DNA of 50,756 nt from an uncultured Lachnospiraceae bacterium (GTDB lineage Bacteria > Bacillota > Clostridia > Lachnospirales > Lachnospiraceae). The stretch spans positions 1 through 50,756 of the forward strand of contig CAMNTQ010000024.1 of assembly GCA_946558695.1 (NCBI GenBank). Reading direction: 5' to 3'. The translations under genes were made by a program, and so were the position numbers. Shown in pieces: positions 41,747-50,718 of the stretch (position 1 is the stretch's first letter; each line of letters begins with the position of its first letter). The notes under the pieces are model-generated. The model did no database searches. It was not told where the DNA came from and worked only from the letters and a program-made list of their open reading frames with translations.

Positions 41747-43673
41747 GCTTCTTAACAGAGCGGGAAAAGCTTACTATCAGGATGCAGAAGAGATGATAAG
41801 CAATTTTGAGTATGATGAGCTTTATGATGAGTTAAAGAGCTTAGAGGAGGAGCTTGGAACTACGCTGGCAGGAAGTCCTACGGTCAATGTAGGGTATGAA
41901 GTGTTGAGCGAACTTCCGAAGGAGCGGCATGAGAGCCCTATGCTTTCACTGGATAAGACAAAGGACATAGAGGAACTTAGGCGTTTTATAGGGGATCAGA
42001 GGGTTATGGTCTCATGGAAGCTGGACGGGCTTACCATTGTGCTGACTTATCGGGACGGTGAGCTATTTAAGGCTGTCACAAGAGGAAACGGCGAGGTGGG
42101 GGAAGTTATCACCAATAATGCCAGAGTGTTTAAAAATGTTCCGCTTAAGATTGCCTATAAAGGAGAACTGATCCTGCGCGGAGAAGCAGTCATCAGTTAT
42201 AGAGATTTTGAAAAAATCAATGAAGAAATCGAGGATGCAGATGCCAGATATAAGAATCCGAGAAACCTGTGCAGCGGTTCGGTGAGGCAGCTTAACAATG
42301 AGATCACGGCGAAGAGAAATGTGCGCTTTTTTGCATTTTCTCTTGTGCAGGCAGAAGATGTGGATTTTCATAATTCAAGAGAATGTCAGATGGAATGGCT
42401 TAGTAAGCAGGGGTTTGAAGTGGTGGAGTACCATATGGCAACTTCGGATACGGCGGAGAGAGAGGTACAGGTTTTTTCTGAAAGAATCGCTGACAATGCA
42501 TTTCCTTCCGACGGACTGGTGCTGATCTATGATGATATCGCATATGGACGGTCTCTTGGCCGCACATCCAAGTTCCCGAGGGATTCTTTCGCGTTTAAAT
42601 GGGCGGATGAAGTCAGGGAGACGAAGCTTCTGAAGATTGAATGGAGTCCTTCAAGAACGGGGCTGATCAATCCGGTGGCTATCTTTGAGCCGGTGGAACT
42701 TGAGGGGACGACTGTCAGCCGCGCCAGTGTCCATAATATCAGTATTATGGAAGAGTTGGAGCTTGGCGCAGGCGACAGAATCGAGGTTTATAAAGCGAAT
42801 ATGATCATCCCGCAGATTGCGCGGAATCTGACAAGGAGCGGAGTGGAGAGTATTCCGGAGAGCTGTCCGGTATGCGGCGAGAAGACGGAAGTACGCAAGG
42901 TGAGCAATGCAAAGGCATTATACTGTACGAATCCGGAATGTCAGGCAAAGCATGTGAAGGCGTTTTGCCTGTTTGTGAGCCGTGACGCGCTTAATATTGA
43001 AGGATTATCTGAGGCAACGCTGGAAAAGTTTATCGCGAAAGGATTTATACGGGAGTTTTCTGATATATTTCATCTTGACCGCTACAGCGAGGAAATTCAG
43101 CAAATGGAAGGCTTTGGAGAAAAATCTTATAAAAATCTCGTTGCCAGTATCGAAAAAGCCAGACAGACGACGCTGCCGAGAGTGGTGTACAGCTTAGGCA
43201 TCACAGGGATTGGTCTTGCCAATGCAAAGGTGATCTGTAAGGAATTTAAAAACGATGTGGATGCGATGATCCATGCCGATGAGGAAATGCTGGATGCCAT
43301 AGACGGAATCGGCGGAGTGCTTGCCGGAGCGTTCGTTTCTTACTTCAAAGATGAGAAGCATATAAAAATATTATTAAATTTGCTGAAAGAGCTGGAAATT
43401 CCCGAAGAAATAGCGGATAATACTGAACGTATACTGGAAGGAAAGAAATTCGTGATTACCGGGAGCGTTACACATTTTGCGAACCGGGGAGAAGTCAAAG
43501 AGCTGATCGAGAGTCTGGGAGGCAAAGTCACAGGCTCTGTGACAGCAAAGACAGATTATCTTATTAACAATGACGTGCATTCCACATCATCTAAAAATAA
43601 GAAAGCGAATGAACTGAACATTCCGATTATTTCGGAGGAGGATTTTATAAAGATAACGCAGGGAAGGATATGA
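41706..43673 (+). CDS. ligA: NAD-dependent DNA ligase
   Basis: LigA seals nicks in replication and repair. The 655-aa protein has the Ia domain start (NRAGKAYYQ), adenylation site WKLDG with Lys105, GNGEVGEVITNN, an OB-fold, a four-Cys zinc finger (CPVCGEKTEV ... LYCTNPEC), HhH repeats and a C-terminal BRCT domain (GKKFVITGSVTHFANRGEV). Starts at 41706 and 41730 are both possible; 41706 has the better-spaced AGGAGTTGAAGG. Its stop overlaps the clpX frame by four bases (ATGA). Confidence 0.96.
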   Translation: MNGQKADRMKELVELLNRAGKAYYQDAEEMISNFEYDELYDELKSLEEELGTTLAGSPTVNVGYEVLSELPKERHESPMLSLDKTKDIEELRRFIGDQRVMVSWKLDGLTIVLTYRDGELFKAVTRGNGEVGEVITNNARVFKNVPLKIAYKGELILRGEAVISYRDFEKINEEIEDADARYKNPRNLCSGSVRQLNNEITAKRNVRFFAFSLVQAEDVDFHNSRECQMEWLSKQGFEVVEYHMATSDTAEREVQVFSERIADNAFPSDGLVLIYDDIAYGRSLGRTSKFPRDSFAFKWADEVRETKLLKIEWSPSRTGLINPVAIFEPVELEGTTVSRASVHNISIMEELELGAGDRIEVYKANMIIPQIARNLTRSGVESIPESCPVCGEKTEVRKVSNAKALYCTNPECQAKHVKAFCLFVSRDALNIEGLSEATLEKFIAKGFIREFSDIFHLDRYSEEIQQMEGFGEKSYKNLVASIEKARQTTLPRVVYSLGITGIGLANAKVICKEFKNDVDAMIHADEEMLDAIDGIGGVLAGAFVSYFKDEKHIKILLNLLKELEIPEEIADNTERILEGKKFVITGSVTHFANRGEVKELIESLGGKVTGSVTAKTDYLINNDVHSTSSKNKKANELNIPIISEEDFIKITQGRI

Positions 43674-45112
43674 TATCTATGGCTGATAATGATAAGACAT
43701 TAGACAATGTAACGGAAAAGACGGATGATACAAAAGTAACTGTAGAGGATACAGGAAAGAAGGAAGATGATGAATACGAGAAGGTGTGTTTTATCTGCCG
43801 GCGGCCTGAGAGTGTAGCGGGGAAGATGATAAATCTGCCTAATAATATCTGTGTCTGCGGAGACTGTATGCAGAAGAGTTTTGACATTATGAATAACGGA
43901 CAGATTGATTACAGTCAGCTTATGAATATACCGGGAATGCAATTTATCAATCTTTCCGATGTAGAACAGACTGTTCCGAAACAGCAGAAGATTAAAAAGA
44001 AAAAAGAGAAAGAAGAGAGAAAGCCGTTAGTCGATATCAATCACCTTCCGGCTCCCCACAAGATTAAAGCGAGACTGGATGAGTATGTGGTGGGACAGGA
44101 GCATGCGAAAAAGGCGATGTCGGTGGCGGTTTATAATCATTATAAAAGAGTAGCCACCGATACTATGGATGAGATCGAGATTGAGAAATCCAACATGCTG
44201 ATGATCGGACCTACTGGTTCCGGCAAGACGTATCTTGTGAAAACTCTTGCAAGACTTCTTGATGTTCCGCTTGCTATTACGGATGCGACCTCTCTTACAG
44301 AAGCCGGATACATAGGGGATGATATTGAGAGCGTAGTATCAAAACTTCTTGCGGCGGCGGATAATGACGTGGAAAAGGCGGAGCAGGGTATTATTTTCAT
44401 TGATGAGATTGATAAACTTGCCAAAAAGAGAAATTCCAATCAGAGAGATGTCAGCGGTGAATCTGTACAGCAGGGAATGTTAAAGCTTTTGGAGGGCAGT
44501 CAGGTGGAGGTTCCAGTAGGCGCCAACAGTAAGAACGCCATGGTGCCTCTTACGACGGTGAATACAAGAAATATTTTATTTATCTGCGGTGGTGCGTTTC
44601 CGGATCTGGACGGGATTATCAAGGAAAGGTTAAAGAAGCAGTCTTCGATTGGATTTGGTGCAGAACTGAAGGATAAATATGATCATGATAAGAAGATTCT
44701 TGAAAAGGTGACATTGGAAGATCTTAGAAAATTCGGTATGATTCCCGAATTTTTAGGCCGTCTGCCAATTGTGTTTACACTTCAGGGGCTGAGTGAGGAT
44801 ATGCTGGTGCAGATTCTTAAGGAACCAAAGAATGCTATCTTGAAGCAGTACCAAAAGCTTCTGGCACTTGACGAAGTGAAGCTTAGCTTTGATGACGGCG
44901 CCTTACATGCCATTGCCGCAAAAGCGATAAAGAAGGATACCGGCGCAAGGGCGCTTCGGGCGATCATCGAAGAATTCATGCTGGATATTATGTATGAGAT
45001 CCCTAAGGATGACAGTATCGGAGAAGTGACGATCACGAGAGAATATATTGAAGGAACCGGAGGACCGGTGATTGCGCTCAGAGGGCAGCAGGTTATGCGG
45101 ATCGGTTCATAA
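43670..45112 (+). CDS. clpX: ClpX-type AAA+ unfoldase with acidic N-terminal extension
   Basis: ClpX unfolds tagged proteins and feeds them to ClpP. The 480-aa product has an acidic N-terminal stretch (about 1-38, Asp/Glu/Thr-rich), the C4 zinc-binding domain (VCFICRRPESVAG ... ICVCGDCMQ), a very Lys-rich linker (KQQKIKKKKEKEERK), then the AAA+ module. It has Walker A GPTGSGKT, Walker B IIFIDEIDKLAKKR, a pore-loop segment EAGYIGDDIES and sensor 2 GARALRAIIEE. It is about 60 residues longer than classical ClpX and has no clpP beside it, so it may be a second ClpX. The start may be 43670 or 43679 (MADNDKT). A strong terminator follows. Confidence 0.92.
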   Translation: MISMADNDKTLDNVTEKTDDTKVTVEDTGKKEDDEYEKVCFICRRPESVAGKMINLPNNICVCGDCMQKSFDIMNNGQIDYSQLMNIPGMQFINLSDVEQTVPKQQKIKKKKEKEERKPLVDINHLPAPHKIKARLDEYVVGQEHAKKAMSVAVYNHYKRVATDTMDEIEIEKSNMLMIGPTGSGKTYLVKTLARLLDVPLAITDATSLTEAGYIGDDIESVVSKLLAAADNDVEKAEQGIIFIDEIDKLAKKRNSNQRDVSGESVQQGMLKLLEGSQVEVPVGANSKNAMVPLTTVNTRNILFICGGAFPDLDGIIKERLKKQSSIGFGAELKDKYDHDKKILEKVTLEDLRKFGMIPEFLGRLPIVFTLQGLSEDMLVQILKEPKNAILKQYQKLLALDEVKLSFDDGALHAIAAKAIKKDTGARALRAIIEEFMLDIMYEIPKDDSIGEVTITREYIEGTGGPVIALRGQQVMRIGS

Positions 45113-45116
45113 AAGG

Positions 45117-45159
45117 AAAATCACCTCATATACTTGGAGAAAGTATATGAGGTGATTTT
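45117..45159 (+). terminator. Intrinsic terminator after clpX
   Basis: A perfect 19-bp stem, AAAATCACCTCATATACTT (45117-45135) against 45141-45159, closes on GGAGA, with a TTTT flank on the right. Its symmetry also explains why an open frame appears upstream of the next gene. Confidence 0.85.
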
Positions 45160-45163
45160 ATTT

Positions 45164-46867
45164 ATGGCTACAGAGATGTGCAGAGAGAAGATACTGTCGC
45201 AGGATTATATGGATTTTATAAGTCCCGATTACTGGAGCGGGGAGGATATCGTAGTCAGGCAGGACCAGTCGTGTATTTTGCAGCTTGGATTTGGTTACCG
45301 GGCGGTTTATGTGGAGAAAGGCATTGCCGGAGAGCTTTCTCTGGAAAGATATGGATATCAGGGTATACCGGGCTGTTATACCCTGATAGATACCAGTGCG
45401 CTTAACGAGTCGGGGATCAGCGCCGTGCAGAATTACCCCGCCCTCCATCTCAGGGGAAGAGATATTATGATTGGATTCATAGACACAGGAATTGACTACG
45501 AGAACATGATATTTCGGAATACGACCGGAGGAACCCGGATTGCCGGAATTTGGGATCAGACGGTTCAAACGGGAAATCCGCCGGAGGGTTTTGCTTATGG
45601 AAGTGAATTTACAGAAGACATGATCAATGAAGCGCTTCGCTCCGAAAATCCGCTTGAGGTTGTTCCAAGTACGGATGAGAACGGTCATGGAACATTCCTT
45701 GCAAGTGTGGCGGCCGGAGGAACAAGTACAGAAAATCAGTTTTCTGGAGCAGCGCCGGAGGCAGTGATAGGAGTCGTCAAACTTAAAGGGGCAAAACAGT
45801 ATCTGAAGGAATTTTATGGTATTTACAGTGATGCACCGTGCTATCAGGAGAATGACATTATGTTTGGATTAAAATATCTGCATGAGCTGGCGGTCAGAAG
45901 ACGGCTTCCGGTTGTCATCTGTATAGCTCTTGGTACGAATATGGGACCGCACAATGGGGCGTCGCTGTTGTCACAGATGATCGACGCTTATGCGAATCTT
46001 CTGAACCACTGTGTTGTCATCGGCGGAGGAAATGAGGCGAGTAACCGACATCATTATTACGGAGAGGTAGAGCAGGGAGGAGGCTCTAAAGAGGCAGAGA
46101 TACGAGTGGAAAAGGGGACAACAGGATTCGTCGCGGAGCTTTGGAGCCAGCTTCCGAATATCGTTACTACCTATCTTATCTCGCCGTCCGGTGAGAGGAG
46201 TCCTACGTTGTCTTTGAGACAGGGCAGCAAGTTCAATCTGGGATTTGTATTTGACGGTACGGAGGTGGAAGTGGAATATCGCCTTTTGTTGGAAAACAGC
46301 AACTCGCAGCTTATCTTTTTCCGGTTTCGGGGAGCGGCGGAAGGAATCTGGAAGATTGGCGTGGAGCCAGTTTATATCGTGAAGGGGGGATACCATATAT
46401 GGCTTCCGGTAAAAGAATTTTTAGAGAGCGACGTGTATTTTCTGGAGGCGAATCCGGATACTACTCTGACGGAACCCGGGAGTACGAGGGATGCCATGAC
46501 AGTTTCCTATTACAATAGTGTTGAGAATAGTATTGATATTAATTCGGGAAGAGGGTATACTAGATGTACCGTACTCAAACCGGATTTTGCAGTTCCCGGA
46601 GTGGATATTACAGGACTTGGAGCTGACGGGAGATTTACCGTGCTCAGCGGTTCCAGCGCGTCAGCCGGGCTTGGCGCCGGCGCGTCGGCCCTGATCATGG
46701 AGTGGCTAGGAAAACAGCCGGCTGTCAGAGGGATAACGTGTAACCAAGTACGCAATATTATCTTGTTTGGGACGAACCAGAGGAAGGATATGGATTATCC
46801 TAACAAGGAGTGGGGATACGGGACGATTGATATCTACCAGTCGTTAAACCGGCTGAGAGAATTATAA
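45164..46867 (+). CDS. S8 (subtilisin-like) serine protease, Csp-like
   Basis: The 567-aa protease has a complete triad: Asp107 in GFIDTGIDYE, His175 in DENGHGTFLASVAAGG and Ser498 in LSGSSASAGLGAGASALI. A large insertion of about 200 residues (beta-rich, EVEVEYRLLLENSN, SPSGERSPTLSL) lies between His and Ser, as in the Csp germination-protease group of Clostridia. There is no secretion signal, so it is probably intracellular. The start is set at ATG 45164, after the terminator; an upstream TTG at 45134 lies inside the hairpin and is rejected. ATG 45179 (MCREKILSQDY) is an alternative. It may process spore or regulatory proteins. Confidence 0.88.
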   Translation: MATEMCREKILSQDYMDFISPDYWSGEDIVVRQDQSCILQLGFGYRAVYVEKGIAGELSLERYGYQGIPGCYTLIDTSALNESGISAVQNYPALHLRGRDIMIGFIDTGIDYENMIFRNTTGGTRIAGIWDQTVQTGNPPEGFAYGSEFTEDMINEALRSENPLEVVPSTDENGHGTFLASVAAGGTSTENQFSGAAPEAVIGVVKLKGAKQYLKEFYGIYSDAPCYQENDIMFGLKYLHELAVRRRLPVVICIALGTNMGPHNGASLLSQMIDAYANLLNHCVVIGGGNEASNRHHYYGEVEQGGGSKEAEIRVEKGTTGFVAELWSQLPNIVTTYLISPSGERSPTLSLRQGSKFNLGFVFDGTEVEVEYRLLLENSNSQLIFFRFRGAAEGIWKIGVEPVYIVKGGYHIWLPVKEFLESDVYFLEANPDTTLTEPGSTRDAMTVSYYNSVENSIDINSGRGYTRCTVLKPDFAVPGVDITGLGADGRFTVLSGSSASAGLGAGASALIMEWLGKQPAVRGITCNQVRNIILFGTNQRKDMDYPNKEWGYGTIDIYQSLNRLREL

Positions 46868-46893
46868 AAAATTACGAAAGGAGGAGTTTTGTG

Positions 46894-47187
46894 ATGGCAG
46901 ATTTCTTTGGAGACCTCGGCAAAAAGATTACGGAGGTGGCGGATGATCTCGGGCGCATGGCAGGAGACACGATCGAGACGCAGAAGATCAAAAGCCAGAT
47001 CCGATCCCTGAAACGTGCAAATGACAAGGATTACATGGATATTGGCCGTATGGTGTATGAGGAGTTTCAGGACGGTGAACTTTCCGGAACAGATTATATC
47101 ACAATCTGTGAAGCGATTGAAAAACGGGATGAAGAGATTGAAAAAAAAGAGACAGAACTGGAAAAGTTCAAAGAGGCTAAACTATGA
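46894..47187 (+). CDS. Small helical coiled-coil protein
   Basis: The 97-aa protein begins MADFFGDLGKKITEVADDLG and ends in a strongly charged heptad-like helix (EKRDEEIEKKETELEKFKE). It has no membrane span or cysteine. Similar short proteins in Clostridia carry a zinc ribbon at the end, which is missing here. The start at 46894 follows AAAGGAGGAG. Its stop overlaps the next gene's start (ATGA), so it is coupled to the signal-peptidase-II-like protein. Function unknown. Confidence 0.75.
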   Translation: MADFFGDLGKKITEVADDLGRMAGDTIETQKIKSQIRSLKRANDKDYMDIGRMVYEEFQDGELSGTDYITICEAIEKRDEEIEKKETELEKFKEAKL

Positions 47188-47660
47188 TATTGACGATATA
47201 TATGAGTATATTTCTTGTTCTGGTATGTGTTGACATGGGCATAAAGCAGTACATAGAAGATACATTTGAGGAAAATGAGGAAAGAGAAACTTTGATTTCA
47301 GGTATTGTGCTCCGCAAAGTGTACAATAAAGGATTTGCTTTTAATGTGCTGGAGCGCAGCCCGGATATTATTAAGAAAAGTTCCTTATGTGCAGCGGCCG
47401 GGGTATTTGTTTATGACTGCTGGCTGTTTTCAAAAAAGAAACGGATGATAGGGAAGTTCGGTATGACGCTTGTCAGCGCCGGGGCGGTCAGCAATGTTTA
47501 TGACCGCCTGATACGGGAGAAGGTGGTTGATTATATTGGTATCAGAACTGCGAAGAAGCGGATCTCGAAGCTGACAGCCAATCTTGCAGATCTGTATCTT
47601 ACGTTGGGAGCGGCGCTTTGTAATCTGTCATATCTGGCTCACAGGAGAAAGAGAAAATAG
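47184..47660 (+). CDS. lspA: Signal peptidase II (LspA)-like aspartic protease
   Basis: LspA cleaves lipoprotein signal peptides after lipidation. The 158-aa membrane protein has the NxGxAF block as VYNKGFAFNVLE, the first catalytic Asp in SNVYDRLIREKVVDYI and the second in NLADLYLTLG. Helices are fewer or weaker than in canonical LspA, the segment between the Asps is basic (RTAKKRISK), and GGAxGN reads SAGAVSNV. It is thus a divergent member, possibly a second LspA with a dedicated role. A terminator follows the stop. Confidence 0.78.
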   Translation: MILTIYMSIFLVLVCVDMGIKQYIEDTFEENEERETLISGIVLRKVYNKGFAFNVLERSPDIIKKSSLCAAAGVFVYDCWLFSKKKRMIGKFGMTLVSAGAVSNVYDRLIREKVVDYIGIRTAKKRISKLTANLADLYLTLGAALCNLSYLAHRRKRK

Positions 47661-47663
47661 TGA

Positions 47664-47699
47664 AAAACCGGACAGAGGAACGATCCCCCGTCCGGTTTT
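47664..47699 (+). terminator. Intrinsic terminator after lspA-like gene
   Basis: AAAACCGGAC (47664-47673) and GTCCGGTTTT (47690-47699) are a perfect 10-bp stem with a 16-base loop and end in TTTT. Confidence 0.8.
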
Positions 47700-47810
47700 G
47701 TCTTGATGTTAAAATTGCAGGCGCAGATGATACAGCCGCCTGTTCACGGAACAGCGGCCGACATAGTAACTATACAGCACATTAAGCAAGGTATATCAGC
47801 TAATATTCTA

Positions 47811-47839
47811 TATACAATCAGATTTTGTTTTTCTATAAT
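47811..47839 (+). promoter_or_regulatory. Promoter of the GH27 gene
   Basis: TATACA (47811-47816), a 17-base spacer and a perfect TATAAT (47834-47839) lie 50 bases before the ATG; AAAGGAGACG is the ribosome site. Confidence 0.6.
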
Positions 47840-47889
47840 GATAGAAAGGAAGATTTGTTAAAATTTACAACATAAAGGAGACGAGAAAG

Positions 47890-49077
47890 ATGATAGCACA
47901 AAGACCTCCTATGGGATGGAACTCATGGAACACGTTCGGAGAAAAGATCAGCGAACACTTAATCATCGAAACGGCGGATATTATGGTTGAAAAGGGGTAT
48001 AAGGACGCGGGTTATGAATATCTGATCATTGATGATTGCTGGGCGTTAAAGGAGCGGGATGAAAACGGAGATTTAATTCCAGACCCGGAAAAATTTCCCA
48101 GCGGTATGAAAGCTGTTGCAGATTATATTCACGAAAAAGGTTTGAAATTCGGCATGTATTCCTGTGCCGGAGTGATGACCTGCGCCGGATACCCCTCAAG
48201 CTATGATCATGAATTTCAGGACGCGAAGCAATTCGCCAAATGGGGAGTTGATTACCTGAAATACGATTACTGCCATTTCCCTGACAATGCAGACTGTGTA
48301 AACCGGTATCATATTATGAGCATGGCGCTGAAGGCAAGCGGCAGGGAGATTCTGTTCGCTGCCTGCAACTGGGGGCAGAAGGAAAGCTGGAACTGGATGC
48401 GTTCTATCGGTGCGCACACTTATCGCTCTACCGGTGATATTTTTGACAATTTCCGTTCCTTTATCGGGATCTTTCAGTCTCAGATTGAGCATTTCTGCCA
48501 GTCCGGGCCATATTGCTTTAATGATATTGATATGCTTACAGTCGGCATGTATAATCAAGGCAATGCTGCTATTGGAAAGCCCTGCACAGACGCAGAATAC
48601 CGGATGCAGTTCTCCTTGTGGTGTCTTGCCGGGACGCCTCTTATCATGGGAGCGGATATCCGCAATATCAGTCCGGAGATGGAAAGGCTTTTAAAAAATG
48701 AAGCTTTGATCTCTATTAATCAGGATCGTGAGTGCCGTCCGCCTTATCTGGTAGGGAGAAGGAGCGTAGCTGTGCCGCAGGAGGATAAGGAAACGGCGGT
48801 AGAGCCTTTGCGTGTGGTAAAGGATAAGCTGTATACATTTATCAAGCATCTTTCAGACAATGAATTCGCGGTAGCATATTATAACCTTTTTGAGGAAGAG
48901 AGGGAAGTTAATTTTATCTTTGCGGATGCGGGAATTCCGTATGGTTCTGGTTATGGACTTTCTATGCAGGACGTGTTTACCGGGGAGGATAAAGGTGTAA
49001 AGAGAGATTATCATATCGTTAGTGTGCCGGGGCACGACTGCAGAGTGTATAAGTGCAGGTTGGTGTATTGTGAGTGA
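47890..49077 (+). CDS. GH27 alpha-galactosidase family glycosidase, cytoplasmic
   Basis: This is a retaining glycosidase of 395 aa. It shows PPMGWNSWNTFG at the N-terminus, YLIIDDCW, the nucleophile Asp in DYLKYDYC, CNWGQKESWNW, and the acid/base region in the HTYRSTGDIFDNF block. A C-terminal beta-sandwich follows. GH27 includes alpha-galactosidases, alpha-N-acetylgalactosaminidases and beta-L-arabinopyranosidases; the first is most likely. There is no signal peptide, so it acts on imported sugar. The ABC binding-protein gene lies downstream, and a zinc-ribbon gene overlaps its end by eight bases. It is unrelated in fold detail to the GH36 enzyme at 12 kb. Confidence 0.92.
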   Translation: MIAQRPPMGWNSWNTFGEKISEHLIIETADIMVEKGYKDAGYEYLIIDDCWALKERDENGDLIPDPEKFPSGMKAVADYIHEKGLKFGMYSCAGVMTCAGYPSSYDHEFQDAKQFAKWGVDYLKYDYCHFPDNADCVNRYHIMSMALKASGREILFAACNWGQKESWNWMRSIGAHTYRSTGDIFDNFRSFIGIFQSQIEHFCQSGPYCFNDIDMLTVGMYNQGNAAIGKPCTDAEYRMQFSLWCLAGTPLIMGADIRNISPEMERLLKNEALISINQDRECRPPYLVGRRSVAVPQEDKETAVEPLRVVKDKLYTFIKHLSDNEFAVAYYNLFEEEREVNFIFADAGIPYGSGYGLSMQDVFTGEDKGVKRDYHIVSVPGHDCRVYKCRLVYCE

Positions 49078-49276
49078 TTTAAGAAAGGAATACTGCAGAA
49101 AATGCGGTACACTCCTGATGCAAGACGAGATCGCTATGACAAAAAAGCTTATTAACCGGGGAACAACTATCTATTACTGTACAAATTGTCTGGCAGAAAC
49201 CTTCGATGTAAGGCGGGAGGATATTGAAGAAAAAATTGTATATTATAAGTGTATGGGCTGTACACTGTTTCAGTGA
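49070..49276 (+). CDS. Small zinc-ribbon protein
   Basis: The 68-aa ORF from GTG 49070 has two CxxC pairs, CRKCGTLLM and YYCTNCLAE, spaced as a zinc ribbon, and a third, incomplete pair YKCMGC near the end. It overlaps the GH27 stop by eight bases and has only a weak AGGTTGG site, so it probably depends on coupling. It is shorter than the fuller frame from 49022. Function unknown; perhaps nucleic-acid or protein binding. Confidence 0.55.
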   Translation: MSDLRKEYCRKCGTLLMQDEIAMTKKLINRGTTIYYCTNCLAETFDVRREDIEEKIVYYKCMGCTLFQ

Positions 49277-49279
49277 GAA

Positions 49280-49324
49280 AATCTGCTTTTCGTAAGTATT
49301 TCATGTATTTGCGGAAAGCAGATT
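49280..49324 (+). terminator. Hairpin after the zinc-ribbon gene
   Basis: AATCTGCTTTT (49280-49290) pairs with GAAAGCAGATT (49314-49324, one G-U) around a 23-base loop, followed by ATTCTATG. It separates the GH27 unit from the ABC genes. Confidence 0.5.
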
Positions 49325-49413
49325 ATTCTATGTCGAGAGCACATTACGACATTTTTTAAATATTTCTTTCATGTTAAAATCCATTTCAGAAAAACAAAAA
49401 GGAGGAAATATGT

Positions 49414-50688
49414 ATGAAGTTCAAAAAAGTTTTATCGGCTGTTTTAGTTGCAGCGACATGTGTTTCCCTCTGCGCGTGCGGAGGCGGAAAAGGAGACGGC
49501 GAAAGCGGAAGCGGAACGGTCCAGGTAGCTATCTGGGACAATGTCCAGCTCGACGGGCTTAGGGAGATTGCAGGAGACTTCACGAAAGAGACAGGCATTG
49601 ATGTGGAGTTTCAGGTGATTCCGTGGAATGAGTACTGGACGCTTCTTGAGGCAGGCGCTACAGGAGGGGAGATGCCGGATGTATTCTGGATGCATTCTAC
49701 ATATTCCCAGAGATACATGTCCAACGACATCCTTCTTGACTTGACCGACAGGATTGAGAGCAGCGAAAAGATTAATTTGGACAATTATTACAAAGACATT
49801 GCAGAGCTGTATCAGTATGACGGAAAAACCTATGCTATTCCGAAGGATTATGACACTATCGCGCTTTGGTACAACAAGAAGATGTTTGATGAGGCAAAGA
49901 TTGCCTATCCGGACGAGACGTGGACATGGAATGATTTTGCAGATGCGGCGAAAAAGCTTACAGCAGAAGACGGAAGCCAATACGGAACGGCGATTCCGGC
50001 TATTTTTAATCAGGATGGATATTATAACCTGATTTACGATATGGGCGGATACATTGTAAGTGATGATAAGAAAAAATCGGGCTGGGACGACCCGAAGACG
50101 ATGGAGGCGATGAATTGGCTGTATGATAATGTAGTAACCACATCCATGCCGTCACAGGAGACCATGGGCGAAACATCGCCGGATGTACTGTTTAGTTCAG
50201 GAAAGATTGCCATGACACTTCAAGGCTCCTGGATGACCGCATCTATGAGGGACAACGAATTTATCAGTGAAAACTGTGATGTGGCGGTTCTTCCGAAAGC
50301 GGACGACGGGACAAGGAAATCCATCTATAACGGTCTTGGGTGGGCGGCTGCAGCAGAAGGAGACAATACAGAGAACTCGTGGAAGCTTATTGAATATTTT
50401 GGAAGCGAGGAAGCACAAAAAAAACAGGCGGAGCTTGGCGTTACTATGTCGGCTTTCATGGGGACTTCTGATACATGGGTACAGTGTGCGCCGAATTTTA
50501 ATCTTCAGGCATACCTTGATATGACAGAAGATATGCAGATCCGCCCGTATACAAAAAATACAAAGCTCTGGGAGGATTATTCTCAGGAAGTAATGAAGGA
50601 AGCGTATACAAAAGAGATTACTATCGATGAAGCTTGTAAGAAAATTGCAGAATATATGAATGAAAGCATCGAAGAGGAAAAACAGTAA
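49414..50688 (+). CDS. ABC sugar transporter solute-binding lipoprotein
   Basis: The 424-aa lipoprotein has a signal peptide ending in a lipobox (LCAC, lipidated Cys22) and a Gly-rich linker. The family-1 binding fold follows (VQVAIWDNVQLDGLREIAGDF; PDVFWMHSTYS; KTYAIPKDYDTIALWYNKKMF). Strong context: it follows a GH27 enzyme and is followed at once by a permease start, so an alpha-galactoside is the likely ligand. The start follows AAAAAGGAGGAAAT. It is distinct from the lipoprotein at 19.9 kb, with clearly different sequence. Confidence 0.93.
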   Translation: MKFKKVLSAVLVAATCVSLCACGGGKGDGESGSGTVQVAIWDNVQLDGLREIAGDFTKETGIDVEFQVIPWNEYWTLLEAGATGGEMPDVFWMHSTYSQRYMSNDILLDLTDRIESSEKINLDNYYKDIAELYQYDGKTYAIPKDYDTIALWYNKKMFDEAKIAYPDETWTWNDFADAAKKLTAEDGSQYGTAIPAIFNQDGYYNLIYDMGGYIVSDDKKKSGWDDPKTMEAMNWLYDNVVTTSMPSQETMGETSPDVLFSSGKIAMTLQGSWMTASMRDNEFISENCDVAVLPKADDGTRKSIYNGLGWAAAAEGDNTENSWKLIEYFGSEEAQKKQAELGVTMSAFMGTSDTWVQCAPNFNLQAYLDMTEDMQIRPYTKNTKLWEDYSQEVMKEAYTKEITIDEACKKIAEYMNESIEEEKQ

Positions 50689-50718
50689 GATGACAGTGCA
50701 GGAAAAGGGGTGAGAGAC

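Noticed and set aside
45134..45163. N-terminal extension of the S8 protease from TTG 45134
   Set aside because: It lies within the 19-bp terminator stem; the family-like sequence begins after 45164.
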